Both the position numbers and the translations under genes were made by a program. Of a stretch of DNA of 64,000 nt, positions 16,805-26,206 are shown piece by piece. The first letter of the stretch is position 1. The number at the start of each line of letters is the position of its first letter. The stretch is from Bacteroidales bacterium (GTDB taxonomy: Bacteria > Bacteroidota > Bacteroidia > Bacteroidales > VadinHA17). The notes beneath the pieces are model-generated. The model made no database searches and was not told the origin of the DNA. It saw nothing but the letters and a program-made list of their open reading frames with translations. The stretch covers positions 188,656-252,655 of the forward strand of contig JARGFQ010000001.1 of the NCBI GenBank assembly GCA_029210565.1, in the 5' to 3' direction.

Positions 16805-19207
16805 ATGTTTCCTCTCTTCAGAAAAGAGATTACAGGTTTTTTCAGCTCCCTGACGGGATACATCGTCATGATCGTGTTCCTCCTGGCAAACAGCCTCCTG
16901 ATGTGGGTGATGCCCGGTCAGTGGAACCTGCTCGACAGCGGATATGCGGGACTGGACACCCTTTTCGTGCTCTCACCATGGCTCTTCCTTTTCCTGGTGC
17001 CTGCAGTGACCATGAGACTCTGGTCGGAAGAGCGGCGGTCAGGAACCATTGAGCTGCTTTGGTCGCGCCCGGTAGGCGACGGCAGGATAATCTACGGCAA
17101 GTTTCTGGCCTCGGTGGCACTGGTGCTGATATCACTTCTGCCGGCTACACTGTTTGTCATCTCAGTATGGGTCCTGGGAGAGACGCCCGGCAACCTTGAC
17201 AGGGGAGGGACAGCCGGTTCATTCACAGGCCTCCTGCTGCTTGCCGCCGTCTACTCTGCCATCGGCCTCTTTGCGTCATCACTGACTGAGAACCAGGTTG
17301 TGGCCTTCATCCTGGCTGCTCTCCTCTCCTTCATAATGTTCACAGGCTTTGACTCCCTCTCCCTTCTGCCCGGCTTCTCCTCTGCAGGTGAACAGGTAGC
17401 CCGGATAGGCATCAATGAACACTATAAATCGATCAGCAGGGGGGTGCTTGACATACGTGACATTGCATATTTCATCTTCGTGACGGTGCTCTTCAATGAG
17501 GCCGCAAGGATATCCCTGCGCCGCAGTACCATAAAGAGACCGCTGCTGATCATTGCGGCCACAGCCGCTGTCTGCCTGCTGGCATCACTCCTGCACCTGA
17601 GGGTTGACCTGACGGAAGACCGGCGCTTTACCCTCGCGGAGCCTACAAGGAAGATACTGAAGGAGCTCGATAAAGAGGTAAAGATTGACATATACCTCGA
17701 CGGCGAGATGCCCGTCGGTTTCAGGAAGCTGAGACGCAGTGCCGCACAGTATCTCGATGAGTTCCGCATTGCTTCCGGGAGAAGGATATCATACGACTTC
17801 ATAAACCCGTCAGCATCATCTGATGCCGCCACGAGGGAGAGACTACACGGGGAGCTGATCAACTCCGGGCTCGTGCCTGTGAACGTCATGGCCTCCGACG
17901 GTGAGGGCGGCAGAACTCAGAAACGGATATTCCCGTCACTTACCGTCGCCTCCGGTGAGACCGTCATCCCCGTCAATTTCCTGAGAAACAATCCCTCATT
18001 GCCCGCTGAGGTAAACCTGCTTCATTCCACTGAAGGACTTGAATATGAGATCATCAGGGCTGTAGCAACAGCCACGGCGGACACCGTGCACCGGATAGCC
18101 TTCATCGAAGGCCACGGTGAGCTTGATGAGATAAGTGTGGCTGACCTGACCCTGGAGCTTGCAAAGTTCTATAACATAGACAGGGGGGTGATAGCAGGCA
18201 AGCCGGGTATAATTGATAATTATGCCGCTGTTATCATAGCCGCACCGAAGGAACGCTTTGATGAGAAGGACAAGTTCATTATTGACCAGTATATCATGAA
18301 CGGCGGCCGGGTCATGTGGCTGGCAGAGGAGGTGGCAGTCAATGCCGACAGCCTGACGTCAGGAGCAACGGTAGCCCTCTATCAGCCTCTCTCCTTCAGT
18401 GACATGCTCTTCAGGTACGGGGCGAGGATCAACCCTGTCATTATCCAGGATGCCGACTGTATGCTGATCCCGCTTAAGATCACAAACCCCGGCGGGGAGA
18501 CACAGTATGTCCCTGCACCGTGGGTCTACTATCCTCTTCTGCGCCCCTCGCAGAGCCACCCCATAACCCGCAACCTGAACAGGGTCAAGGCTGAGTTTGC
18601 CGGTACGCTGGATACCGTGGGGCGTGATCCGGCAGTAAGAAAAAGTATCCTGCTGACAACCTCGGGTGAGACGCGGATTGTCACACCCCCGGCCCTGATA
18701 TCGCTTGAGGAGGCAGGGGAGAAAATGCCACCGGAGATGTTCACCGCCGGAGAAAAAAGTGTGGCAGTACTGCTCGAGGGCACCTTCAGCTCGGTATTCG
18801 AGAACAGGATGACTGAAAGCATAATGGGGGAGGAGGGCAGGGAGCCAATAACCCGCAGCAAACCGACAAGGATGATCATTATCGCCGACGGTGACATCAT
18901 CCGGAATGACGTCAGCTGGTCAGGAGGAGCACCCGAACCGCTCACCCTCGGGCTCGACAGGTATACGATGCAGATCTTCGGCAACAAGGATTTTCTTGTG
19001 AATTGCATCAATTACCTGGTTGAGGACAACGGCCTGACGGAGATGCGGGCAAGGGAGATAAAGCCGAGGCTGCTCAACCAGTCGAGGATCAGGAGCCAGA
19101 GGCTGCTGTGGCAGCTGTTCAATACAATACTGCCCGTTTTGCTGATAATCATGGCCGGAGTGGCCTATAACAGGCTCAAGCGGAGACATTACAAGAGAGT
19201 GAAATAA
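16805..19207 (+). CDS. GldF-GldG fusion: ABC-2 permease plus substrate-binding-like protein
   Basis: The 800-residue protein joins two units usually encoded as gldF and gldG. Residues 1-240 form an ABC-2 permease with six hydrophobic segments and the EERRSGTIELLWSRPV motif of GldF; from about residue 243 a further membrane helix and the GldG-type soluble part (LTEDRRFTLAEPTRKILKEL) follow, with a C-terminal anchor near residues 770-790. The GldA ATPase partner is not in the window. In gliding Flavobacteria these proteins are linked to motility, but homologues occur in non-gliding Bacteroidales, so motility should not be assumed. Confidence 0.88.
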   Translation: MFPLFRKEITGFFSSLTGYIVMIVFLLANSLLMWVMPGQWNLLDSGYAGLDTLFVLSPWLFLFLVPAVTMRLWSEERRSGTIELLWSRPVGDGRIIYGKFLASVALVLISLLPATLFVISVWVLGETPGNLDRGGTAGSFTGLLLLAAVYSAIGLFASSLTENQVVAFILAALLSFIMFTGFDSLSLLPGFSSAGEQVARIGINEHYKSISRGVLDIRDIAYFIFVTVLFNEAARISLRRSTIKRPLLIIAATAAVCLLASLLHLRVDLTEDRRFTLAEPTRKILKELDKEVKIDIYLDGEMPVGFRKLRRSAAQYLDEFRIASGRRISYDFINPSASSDAATRERLHGELINSGLVPVNVMASDGEGGRTQKRIFPSLTVASGETVIPVNFLRNNPSLPAEVNLLHSTEGLEYEIIRAVATATADTVHRIAFIEGHGELDEISVADLTLELAKFYNIDRGVIAGKPGIIDNYAAVIIAAPKERFDEKDKFIIDQYIMNGGRVMWLAEEVAVNADSLTSGATVALYQPLSFSDMLFRYGARINPVIIQDADCMLIPLKITNPGGETQYVPAPWVYYPLLRPSQSHPITRNLNRVKAEFAGTLDTVGRDPAVRKSILLTTSGETRIVTPPALISLEEAGEKMPPEMFTAGEKSVAVLLEGTFSSVFENRMTESIMGEEGREPITRSKPTRMIIIADGDIIRNDVSWSGGAPEPLTLGLDRYTMQIFGNKDFLVNCINYLVEDNGLTEMRAREIKPRLLNQSRIRSQRLLWQLFNTILPVLLIIMAGVAYNRLKRRHYKRVK

Positions 19208-19333
19208 ATTTGTTTGAGGGAAAGATATTTTTTTGTAATATTGATAAGCCGGTTTGCAAAGCAGACTACACACATAATCAGTGATTTGCAGGTCTGAAAC
19301 GGGGCAATGTGATGTAACTTAAAAACTGACAGT

Positions 19334-20464
19334 ATGAAATTTGTTGTATCAAGTACAGAACTTCTCGGTCATCTCCAGGCAATAAGCAGGGTGATCAGCA
19401 CCAAAAATACACTGCCGATCCTGGATAACTTTCTATTTAATATCAGCGGCAACGACCTTGAGATAACCGCTTCTGACCTTGAGTCGACCCTTATTACAAG
19501 GATGAGGCTTGACAATATAACGGGAAGCGGAACCATAGCGCTGCAGGCCAGGATATTGCTTGATACGCTCAAGGAGTTCCCCGAGCAGCCGCTCACATTT
19601 GACATCAACACTGATACCATGGCAGTGGTGATTAACTCCGAGAACGGCCGCTTCAGTGTCGTGGGCCAGAACGGAATTGACTTCCCCGTGCTGCCGGTGA
19701 TAAAGACTGAAAAGCGGTTCAGTTTCAATCTGCCGGCCGATGTGCTGCTGTCAGGCATATCCAGGACACTGTTTGCCACCGCCGATGACGAGCTCCGCCC
19801 GGTGATGGGGGGTATACTGGTTGAGGCATCTCCGGAGAAGCTCACCTTCGTGGCCTCAGATGCACATAAGCTGGTGAGATATCAGAGGAGTGACGCCAGG
19901 GCTGATGACACTGCCTCCTTTATCCTTCCCAAGAAACCCGCATCGCTCCTCAAGAATATCCTTCCAAGGGAGAGCGGTACCGTCTCGGTGGAGTTTGACG
20001 ACAGAAACGCCTTCTTTACCCTTTCTGACTACAAGGTTGTCTGCCGTCTTGTGGAAGGCAACTATCCGAATTACAATTCAGTCATCCCGAAGAGCAATCC
20101 ACGCAAGGTGCGTGTTGACAGGCTGGAGCTCTACAACATACTGCGCAGGGTCTCCGTCTTCTCAAACCAGGCCAGCAACCTCGTGAAGCTTCAGTTCAGC
20201 CCGAACCAGATAACCGTCTCGGCGCAGGATGTCGACTTCTCGATCTCGGCATATGAACGCCACAAGTGCCTCTATGAGGGTGACGATATGGAGATCGGGT
20301 TCAAATCTGTCTTCCTGATTGAGATTCTGTCGAACATAACATCACAGGATGTCATTATTGAGCTCGCCGACCCGACAAGGGCAGGACTCTTCCTGCCGTC
20401 GGAGACAGGCAATGAGGATGAAGATCTCCTCATGCTGCTGATGCCAATGATGATCAACGCCTGA
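19334..20464 (+). CDS. dnaN: DNA polymerase III beta subunit (sliding clamp)
   Basis: The 376-residue protein starts MKFVVSSTELLGHLQAISRVISTKNTLPIL and has the three repeated clamp domains; the C-terminus (LLMLLMPMMI) is the conserved hydrophobic tail. It forms the ring that holds the replicative polymerase on DNA. It is not next to dnaA here, so this is not an obvious origin region. An exonuclease gene follows after 13 bp. Confidence 0.96.
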   Translation: MKFVVSSTELLGHLQAISRVISTKNTLPILDNFLFNISGNDLEITASDLESTLITRMRLDNITGSGTIALQARILLDTLKEFPEQPLTFDINTDTMAVVINSENGRFSVVGQNGIDFPVLPVIKTEKRFSFNLPADVLLSGISRTLFATADDELRPVMGGILVEASPEKLTFVASDAHKLVRYQRSDARADDTASFILPKKPASLLKNILPRESGTVSVEFDDRNAFFTLSDYKVVCRLVEGNYPNYNSVIPKSNPRKVRVDRLELYNILRRVSVFSNQASNLVKLQFSPNQITVSAQDVDFSISAYERHKCLYEGDDMEIGFKSVFLIEILSNITSQDVIIELADPTRAGLFLPSETGNEDEDLLMLLMPMMINA

Positions 20465-20477
20465 GAAGAGTAACGAT

Positions 20478-21248
20478 ATGGAGCTTAACCTCAGGAAACC
20501 CCTGGTCGTCTTTGATCTCGAGACCACGGGAGTAAACATCGCTACTGATCGCATTGTGGAGTTTGCCGCGCTCAAGGTGTCACCAGGAGGAGCGGAAGAG
20601 TGGCTGACCATGAGACTCAATCCGGGTATCCCGATCTCCCCGGAAGCCACACGCGTGCACGGGATCACCGACGCAGACGTGGCTGATGCTCCGCACTTCC
20701 GTGACGTGGCTCGTAAGATAGCCGCGTTCCTTGAGGGTTGCGACCTGGCCGGCTTCAACTCTATGAAGTTTGATATACCCATTCTCTGCGAGGAATTCCT
20801 GAGAGTGAATGTCGATTTTGACCCTGCCCGCCACAAGTATGTAGACGTGCAGGTGATCTTCCATAAGAAAGAGCAACGAACACTCAGCGCCGCCTATAAG
20901 TTCTACTGCGACATGGAGCTGGAAAATGCCCATAGCTCCAAAGCAGATACGGCAGCAACGTATGAGATACTGAAAGCACAACTCGACAGGTATCCTGACC
21001 TGGAGAATGACATCGAGAAACTCTCGGTCTTCAGCGCCTTCAACAACAATGCAGACCTCGCCGGCAGGATCATCTTCAACGAAGGCGGCACAGAGGTGTT
21101 CAACTTCGGCAAGCACAAGGGCAAACCGGTGGAGCAGGTCTTCAGGGAAGAGCCCTCGTACTACTCGTGGATGATGAACGGCGACTTCCCGCTTAACACC
21201 AAGCAGGTTATCACCGCGATCAAACTGCGTTCTTTCGGTAAAGCCTGA
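20478..21248 (+). CDS. DnaQ-like 3'-5' exonuclease with ExoX-like C-terminal domain
   Basis: The 256-residue protein has an N-terminal DEDD exonuclease domain: VVFDLETTGVN (motif I), GFNSMKFDIPIL (motif II) and HSSKADTAATYEIL (motif III, DEDDh type). The C-terminal 50 residues, FNFGKHKGKPVEQVFREEPSYYSWM, resemble the small domain seen in ExoX-like proteins. It may proofread or process DNA ends, fitting its place directly after dnaN. Confidence 0.88.
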   Translation: MELNLRKPLVVFDLETTGVNIATDRIVEFAALKVSPGGAEEWLTMRLNPGIPISPEATRVHGITDADVADAPHFRDVARKIAAFLEGCDLAGFNSMKFDIPILCEEFLRVNVDFDPARHKYVDVQVIFHKKEQRTLSAAYKFYCDMELENAHSSKADTAATYEILKAQLDRYPDLENDIEKLSVFSAFNNNADLAGRIIFNEGGTEVFNFGKHKGKPVEQVFREEPSYYSWMMNGDFPLNTKQVITAIKLRSFGKA

Positions 21249-21255
21249 CAGTCCT

Positions 21256-21867
21256 ATGAAGATTATCTGCGTAGGACTGAACTACCGGAAGCATGCTGCC
21301 GAGATGAACCGTCCGGTGCCCGCTGAGCCGATGATCTTCCTCAAGCCCGACTCGGCGATCCTCAAAAAGAACAAACCCTTCTTTATCCCTGACTTCTCAT
21401 CCGATGTGCAGTATGAGGCGGAGATAGTACTCCGCATCTCGAAGCTGGGCAAAGGCATAGCAGTGAAGTATGCTGAGCGCTATTACGACGCCCTGACCGT
21501 GGGGATAGATTTTACCGCCCGTGATCTCCAGAGCAGGTTCTCCCGGGAGGGACACCCGTGGGAGCTGTCGAAGACCTTTGACGGTTCGGCGCCGCTGGGG
21601 ACTTTCGTTCCGAAGGAAAAGTTTGCCGACGTGAGGGATATAAGTTTCACCCTTGAGATCAACGGCACCTTGAGACAGAGCGGCAATACCTCTGACCTTA
21701 TATTCTCTTTTGCCGAGATAATATCGTATTTATCAAAGTACTATACCCTGAAAACGGGTGATCTCATCTTCACCGGCACACCCTCCGGCGTCGGTCCGGT
21801 ATGCAGCGGCGACAACCTCGTTGCCAGGCTGGAGGGGGAGACGGTGCTCGATTTCTTCGCCAGGTAA
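21256..21867 (+). CDS. fumarylacetoacetate hydrolase family protein
   Basis: A 203-residue FAH-fold enzyme. The metal-binding acidic residues appear in YEAEIVLRI and GIDFTARD, and the family end motif is FTGTPSGVGPV. Members hydrolyse or decarboxylate 2-oxo acids such as acylpyruvates or oxaloacetate; the substrate here is undetermined. The gene ends in a segment that has been tandemly duplicated beyond its stop codon. Confidence 0.88.
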   Translation: MKIICVGLNYRKHAAEMNRPVPAEPMIFLKPDSAILKKNKPFFIPDFSSDVQYEAEIVLRISKLGKGIAVKYAERYYDALTVGIDFTARDLQSRFSREGHPWELSKTFDGSAPLGTFVPKEKFADVRDISFTLEINGTLRQSGNTSDLIFSFAEIISYLSKYYTLKTGDLIFTGTPSGVGPVCSGDNLVARLEGETVLDFFAR

Positions 21868-22157
21868 TGGCAATCGCGGTGACAACCTTGTTGCCTGGCT
21901 ATAGGGGGAGACGGTGCTCGATTTCTTCGCCAGGTAATGGCAACTCCAGTGACAACCTTGTTGTCTGGCTATAGGGGGAGACGGTGCTCGATTTCTTCGC
22001 CAGGTAATGGCAATCGCGGTGACAACCTTGTTGCCCGGCTGCAGAGGGGAGCTTGACGGATTTCTCTCGCTGGTAATATCAGTTGCTGTGACACCTTACC
22101 TGCCAGGCGATGAGATGGAGGGTGACGGCGCTTAATTACCAAGCCTGCCAATATCAG
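21811..22157 (+). repeat. 70 bp tandem repeat derived from the 3' end of the FAH gene
   Basis: Copies start at 21811, 21881, 21951, 22021 and, degenerate, 22090. The first copy is the last 57 bases of the FAH coding sequence, including its stop, plus 13 bases beyond it. Copies two and three are near identical over the GGGGAGACGGTGCTCGATTT core; the later ones decay toward 22157, where the M14 peptidase gene ends. No gene fills this 290-bp gap. Confidence 0.92.
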
Positions 22158-23921
22158 TTAGCTGCCCATGATTCTTCCCACGGGATATAACCTTGTCCTT
22201 TTCTCCAGCTCTGAAGCAGGTGTGTGCTGATAGAGCCACTGCAACTGTTTGACAGGGTCTGCCGCCAGCTCCGCATCTTCGCTGCGTGCCTTGTCATAGG
22301 CTGCTCTCAGGATCGGGTCACGGTCGAGAAGCTCCTTGAGATGACTCTCAAAGCCCCATACCGAATACCAGTCCTGCCCCTCAAGGAAAGAGTCGAAGAA
22401 GTTCCAGGCAAAGAAGCCTGATTCGCTCTGCGGCTCAAGCATGGTCACGAGGTATTTGTTTGCCCTCTGGTTAAGTGGAATGATAAAGTCCCCCTTCAAA
22501 TACTGAACCTCCTGAGTCACGGTGCGTAGCTTCACCTTGCTGTTGAAATAGTGCCCCTGTGTGGCTCTCCTGGCAGGCTCATAACTGTCGATGTAATAAG
22601 TCTCAAGAGTGAGAGTGGTGTCATTCTGCAACTGGCGCATCTCCACACCGTTGGCGAGGAGACGCACGATGACCTCCTCCCAGGCGAAGGGCACAATATA
22701 TGCTTCGGGTGCCCTGACGGTCACGGCCGGCTTGAAATAGTTATAGTATCTGATGGTGTCGGTATAGGGCCTGTCATGGTTGTATACGCCTGTCTTGCGA
22801 CCCGTGATGGGAGAAGTGGCCTCCTCATACCTGTACCCGTGAAAGGCTACCAGGTCCCACCTCGTGGAGTCCTGCTCCCAGTCGATCACATGCTCCCTTG
22901 CCGAGAGTGTTCGCCTGTTGGCTTCCTGCCTCAGCCTCAGTATCTTTTTGCTGTTTCCTGCCGTGTACCTGACCAGCTCGCTGATGAACTGCAGTGTGCC
23001 CTCAACCCTCTGAGGGTAAGGTTTGTATACCAGCGTTTCGGTCATGAAGCCGAATGAGTTGAAGAGTGCGGAATAGCCCGTTGAGTAGTATGAGTGCTCA
23101 TCAAAACCGATAATTGCCTTTATCTCCCCTCTCTCCGTATACTGTACATAGGGTACGATCTCATTGTTGTGCCTGGTGATCATGCTGCTGTAGAGACCCG
23201 GCAGCATATCGTTGCGGAAGAACTGTTCCATCCCGGGGTGCATCTTCTCAGGCTGGGTGGCAATGAGCGTCACCGTAAACTGGTGGTCAGACCCGTTAGT
23301 GGTGTGCGTGTCGAGGAAGACATCAGGGTCAAGGTAACGGTATATCTCCGCAAAAGCCCTTGCATCGCGGGAGTCCTGCTTTGCAAAATCACGGTTCAGA
23401 TCCAGGAACCTGTTATTGCGCCTGGCACCCTTCTCTTCGGGGCCGTTCTGGTTGATGCGCCAGTAGGGACTGCGGGCAAGAGTTCCACCGATATTATATA
23501 TCGGTATTATTGCGACTATACAGTTGCGGAGGTATCTCTTCATGCTGTTGCTGTCAGAGAGGATATCGGCAGCAAACTGTGCGCTGGCATCAATGCCTTC
23601 AGGCTCCCCCGGATGAATGCCGTTGTTGATGAGTACTATGCTCTTTCCCTTTCTGCGGATATCCTGCGGATCAAAGACCCTGTCGCCGGAGATGATAAAC
23701 AGGTGAAGGGGTCTGCCTGCATCTGTCATGCCCATCTCGAGGAGGGTGGCCTCAGGCCAGATGCTGTCGAGCCTGGCATAGAAACTGATGGCCTCATCAT
23801 AAGTAAGACTGATATTTTCCGAATACCTCAGCCGGGGAAGTGCCATGTTATCCTGGGACAGGAGCGGAGCTGCAATCATGAACAGAAGGAGGGAGAGAGT
23901 AAGAGTGGGTTTAATCATCAT
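22158..23921 (-). CDS. secreted M14-family zinc carboxypeptidase-like peptidase
   Basis: Starting at ATG 23921 the protein has 587 residues and a signal peptide (MMIKPTLTLSLLLFMIAAPLLSQ). The frame runs on to 23996, but that extension reads through a terminator hairpin. M14 zinc ligands are visible in HPGEPEG (His and Glu) and LDTHTTNGSDHQ (His). The domain occupies about residues 30-330; the remainder is a family-typical C-terminal part. It should trim peptides or amidated amino acids in the periplasm or outside the cell. No type IX tail is present. Confidence 0.85.
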   Translation of the reverse strand: MMIKPTLTLSLLLFMIAAPLLSQDNMALPRLRYSENISLTYDEAISFYARLDSIWPEATLLEMGMTDAGRPLHLFIISGDRVFDPQDIRRKGKSIVLINNGIHPGEPEGIDASAQFAADILSDSNSMKRYLRNCIVAIIPIYNIGGTLARSPYWRINQNGPEEKGARRNNRFLDLNRDFAKQDSRDARAFAEIYRYLDPDVFLDTHTTNGSDHQFTVTLIATQPEKMHPGMEQFFRNDMLPGLYSSMITRHNNEIVPYVQYTERGEIKAIIGFDEHSYYSTGYSALFNSFGFMTETLVYKPYPQRVEGTLQFISELVRYTAGNSKKILRLRQEANRRTLSAREHVIDWEQDSTRWDLVAFHGYRYEEATSPITGRKTGVYNHDRPYTDTIRYYNYFKPAVTVRAPEAYIVPFAWEEVIVRLLANGVEMRQLQNDTTLTLETYYIDSYEPARRATQGHYFNSKVKLRTVTQEVQYLKGDFIIPLNQRANKYLVTMLEPQSESGFFAWNFFDSFLEGQDWYSVWGFESHLKELLDRDPILRAAYDKARSEDAELAADPVKQLQWLYQHTPASELEKRTRLYPVGRIMGS

Positions 23922-23950
23922 TAATGGTGTTTTCCGGGAAAGGGATATAA

Positions 23951-23980
23951 AAAAAGCAAAAGTAAGGACTTTTGCTTTTT
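23951..23980 (-). terminator. intrinsic terminator after the HTH gene
   Basis: A perfect inverted repeat, AAAAAGCAAAAGT / ACTTTTGCTTTTT with a four-base loop, is followed on the minus strand by seven T. It lies 22 bp after the stop of the small HTH gene. The same bases contain TACTTTTG, a -7-like word that could serve the peptidase gene, so read-through or overlap with a promoter is possible. Confidence 0.65.
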
Positions 23981-24002
23981 GTGGTTTCTTATGCAAGGAG
24001 AA

Positions 24003-24248
24003 TCAGTGTGACAGCATGCTCTCAGCAATGTCAAGCACTGTTGTGTCTTCTATGGTGACAATACCCCCTTCGGGCCCTTTCTCGATGTGGATCCCGGCAC
24101 TCTGCCCACGGTCAAAGTTCCAGCCTCCGAAGTAGTTCCTGACGGTCTCCTCCGACATGTCAAGCTTGTCGGCTATCTTTCTGATGCTACCGTCAGGTAG
24201 CTGGTCCTTGATCTTCCTCAACTGCGAAAAAGTAATTGTTCGTGCCAT
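24003..24248 (-). CDS. small HTH protein
   Basis: An 81-residue protein whose N-terminal half forms a helix-turn-helix: IRKIADKLDMSEETVRNYFGG. The C-terminal half (HIEKGPEGGIVTIEDTTVLDIAESML) may mediate dimer contacts. It is probably a DNA-binding regulator, but the target is unknown. It has its own terminator and an AT-rich leader (24249-24336), which suggests a separate, well-transcribed unit. Confidence 0.75.
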   Translation of the reverse strand: MARTITFSQLRKIKDQLPDGSIRKIADKLDMSEETVRNYFGGWNFDRGQSAGIHIEKGPEGGIVTIEDTTVLDIAESMLSH

Positions 24249-24336
24249 GATTTATCTTTTGGATATGTTTCTTCAAATATACTAAAAAATTATTGAAAAG
24301 ATTATTTAAAAATCTCTTTAAGCTTATTTTAACATT

Positions 24337-24777
24337 TTATGTTTCAATAGATTGAACCTCCCGAATGATATATATGTCATAATCACCCAGATATTCAAAT
24401 CCCGCCTGCATGTATAGCCTTATGGCTTTCTCATTGCTCCTGTGAACCTCCAGTTTGACCTGGCACTTCTTCTGTCTTACTATCTTCAGTGTCTCCTCCA
24501 GCAGGAGGCGGGAGAGGCCTCTGCCCTGGCGGCGGGGTGTTATGCCAAAGTGATGCAGATGCAACCGCCTGCCGTCGTATGTCAACCATGAGGTGCCGAT
24601 TATCTCTTCTGTTGGGCCTTCGCACATCACCAACATGACCCCTCCGATCTCAATGCTGCGTTCCACTGCAGCCTCATCGTCGCCTCTCTCCGGTCTGCTC
24701 AGCTCTGTGGCAGACCAGATCTCCATGATGGAGGGGAAGTCGCCTTTTTGAAAATACCTGACGGTTATTGCATCCAT
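24337..24777 (-). CDS. GNAT family N-acetyltransferase
   Basis: From ATG 24777 the protein has 146 residues; earlier in-frame starts would overlap nfeD. The acetyl-CoA-binding loop is ITPRRQGRGLSRLLLEE (Q/RxxGxG/A type), followed by the typical VHRSNEKAIRLYMQAGFEYLG segment. This is the RimI-like branch of the GNAT superfamily; the substrate is unknown. It lies four bases after nfeD and is probably co-transcribed with mqnA and nfeD. Confidence 0.85.
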   Translation of the reverse strand: MDAITVRYFQKGDFPSIMEIWSATELSRPERGDDEAAVERSIEIGGVMLVMCEGPTEEIIGTSWLTYDGRRLHLHHFGITPRRQGRGLSRLLLEETLKIVRQKKCQVKLEVHRSNEKAIRLYMQAGFEYLGDYDIYIIREVQSIET

Positions 24778-24781
24778 CGTT

Positions 24782-26206
24782 TCAGGCTTTGCCTGATTCG
24801 ACGACATATAGCTGTCCCTGCTCCTCTCTCCTGACAGTGATGGCTGCCCCCCTGGCAATAAAGCCTGTCTCTGCCACCGCCGGCCAGACATCACCGTCGA
24901 TCATCACCTTGCCCGACGGGCGGAGGACGGTATGGGCTGTGCCGCTGCTGCCCACCAGCGAGTGAAGCTTTACCTTGTCGAAGCTGACGAAGCCGTCGGC
25001 CTGGTTCACCGAGGTCTCCAGGGCCAGGCTGCCGAAGAGCCTGTTGGGAGCAAAGAGCTTCCTGGATAACCAGAGCGACAGGAAGAATGAGATAAATGTA
25101 GCCAGGACCACAATCGCAAAGGCTGCCAGCACCTCCCTCACGCCATCCGTCGAGGGTCCGAACCTGAATACGATCTTGTCAATCATGACAAAGGCCAGTC
25201 CGGTGACTATGCCTATGACCCCCAGCACGCCGGTGACCCCGAAGCCCGGGAAGGCAAATATCTCCAGCAGCACCAGTATGATGCCCAGGATGAAGATGAT
25301 GAGATGCCAGTTTTCTGCGGCGCCCTCAAGATACATCGGGGCGAAGTAGAGCAGTGCGGCCACTGCTGCGGCAGCAAGCGGGAAGCCCACGCCGGGCGAC
25401 TGCAGCTCGAAATATATGCCTCCGATGATAAGTATGATGAGGAGTCCGGATACGGCAGGATTAACAAGCAGCATTATTAACCTGTCAACAGCTGAGAGCT
25501 TCAGCTCTTTGATATTGTAATTCTTGATGCCGGCCATCTCCATGACCTGCTCGATATTCCCCGCTTCTCCCTCGCTGAAGCCGTATTTGATGGCTTCCAG
25601 CGCCGTGAAGGTCAGTACCTGTCCGGTGTCAACTATACCCTTCAGCACTATCGATGGGTCAACCATCGCCTGGGCTATCTCGGGGTCACGGTGCCATACC
25701 CATGTAGTATCCCCGTCCTTCACCACCGGCTTTTTACCGTGTGCCTCGGCTGTGGCCCTCATCATACCGCGCATGAACGACTGGTACTTGTCGGGCATCT
25801 TCTGTCCCGTCTGGTCCACCACGGTGGCGGCGCCGATGCTGGCGCCGGGCCTCATGTAGATGCTGTCAGCAGCGATGGCGATCAGGGCGCCGGCAGAGAT
25901 GGCCTGGTTGTCAATGAAGACCAGCACCGGAATACGATGGTTTAAAATCAGGGTGCGCATCGAATCGGCAATATCGACCTGACCACCGTAAGTATTCATG
26001 TGCAGCAGCATGAAGTCGGCATTGAGCGAATCAGCCTCTACGAAACTCTTTTTGACACTGCGCCACAGCGGCGCCGCTATCATCTTGTCTATCTTAACCT
26101 TGTACACAAGGGTGGTGGTGTCGGGCCCGGACTGAGCCTTCATGCCTGTTGAAGCAGCGAAGGCGATTAACAGCAGGAGGGTGACTGTGACGGTAATTCT
26201 CTTCAT
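24782..26206 (-). CDS. NfeD-family membrane serine protease
   Basis: A 474-residue long-form NfeD: signal peptide, ClpP-like protease domain (about residues 35-235) with MNTYGGQVD as oxyanion loop and AISAGALIA holding the predicted serine nucleophile, then four or five membrane helices (residues 245-390) and a C-terminal OB-fold domain. Relatives cleave stomatin-type membrane proteins; no stomatin gene adjoins it here. Its ATG overlaps the mqnA stop by four bases. Confidence 0.9.
   Translation of the reverse strand: MKRITVTVTLLLLIAFAASTGMKAQSGPDTTTLVYKVKIDKMIAAPLWRSVKKSFVEADSLNADFMLLHMNTYGGQVDIADSMRTLILNHRIPVLVFIDNQAISAGALIAIAADSIYMRPGASIGAATVVDQTGQKMPDKYQSFMRGMMRATAEAHGKKPVVKDGDTTWVWHRDPEIAQAMVDPSIVLKGIVDTGQVLTFTALEAIKYGFSEGEAGNIEQVMEMAGIKNYNIKELKLSAVDRLIMLLVNPAVSGLLIILIIGGIYFELQSPGVGFPLAAAAVAALLYFAPMYLEGAAENWHLIIFILGIILVLLEIFAFPGFGVTGVLGVIGIVTGLAFVMIDKIVFRFGPSTDGVREVLAAFAIVVLATFISFFLSLWLSRKLFAPNRLFGSLALETSVNQADGFVSFDKVKLHSLVGSSGTAHTVLRPSGKVMIDGDVWPAVAETGFIARGAAITVRREEQGQLYVVESGKA

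Noticed and set aside
19208..19333. Replication origin beside dnaN
   Set aside because: No dnaA gene or cluster of DnaA boxes is seen.
23094..23924. 276-codon open frame opposite the M14 peptidase
   Set aside because: Antisense shadow; the minus strand has the zinc-site motifs and a signal peptide.
23957..23964. TACTTTTG as a promoter of the M14 peptidase gene
   Set aside because: It lies within a perfect hairpin that better fits a terminator of the HTH gene; kept only as a note there.
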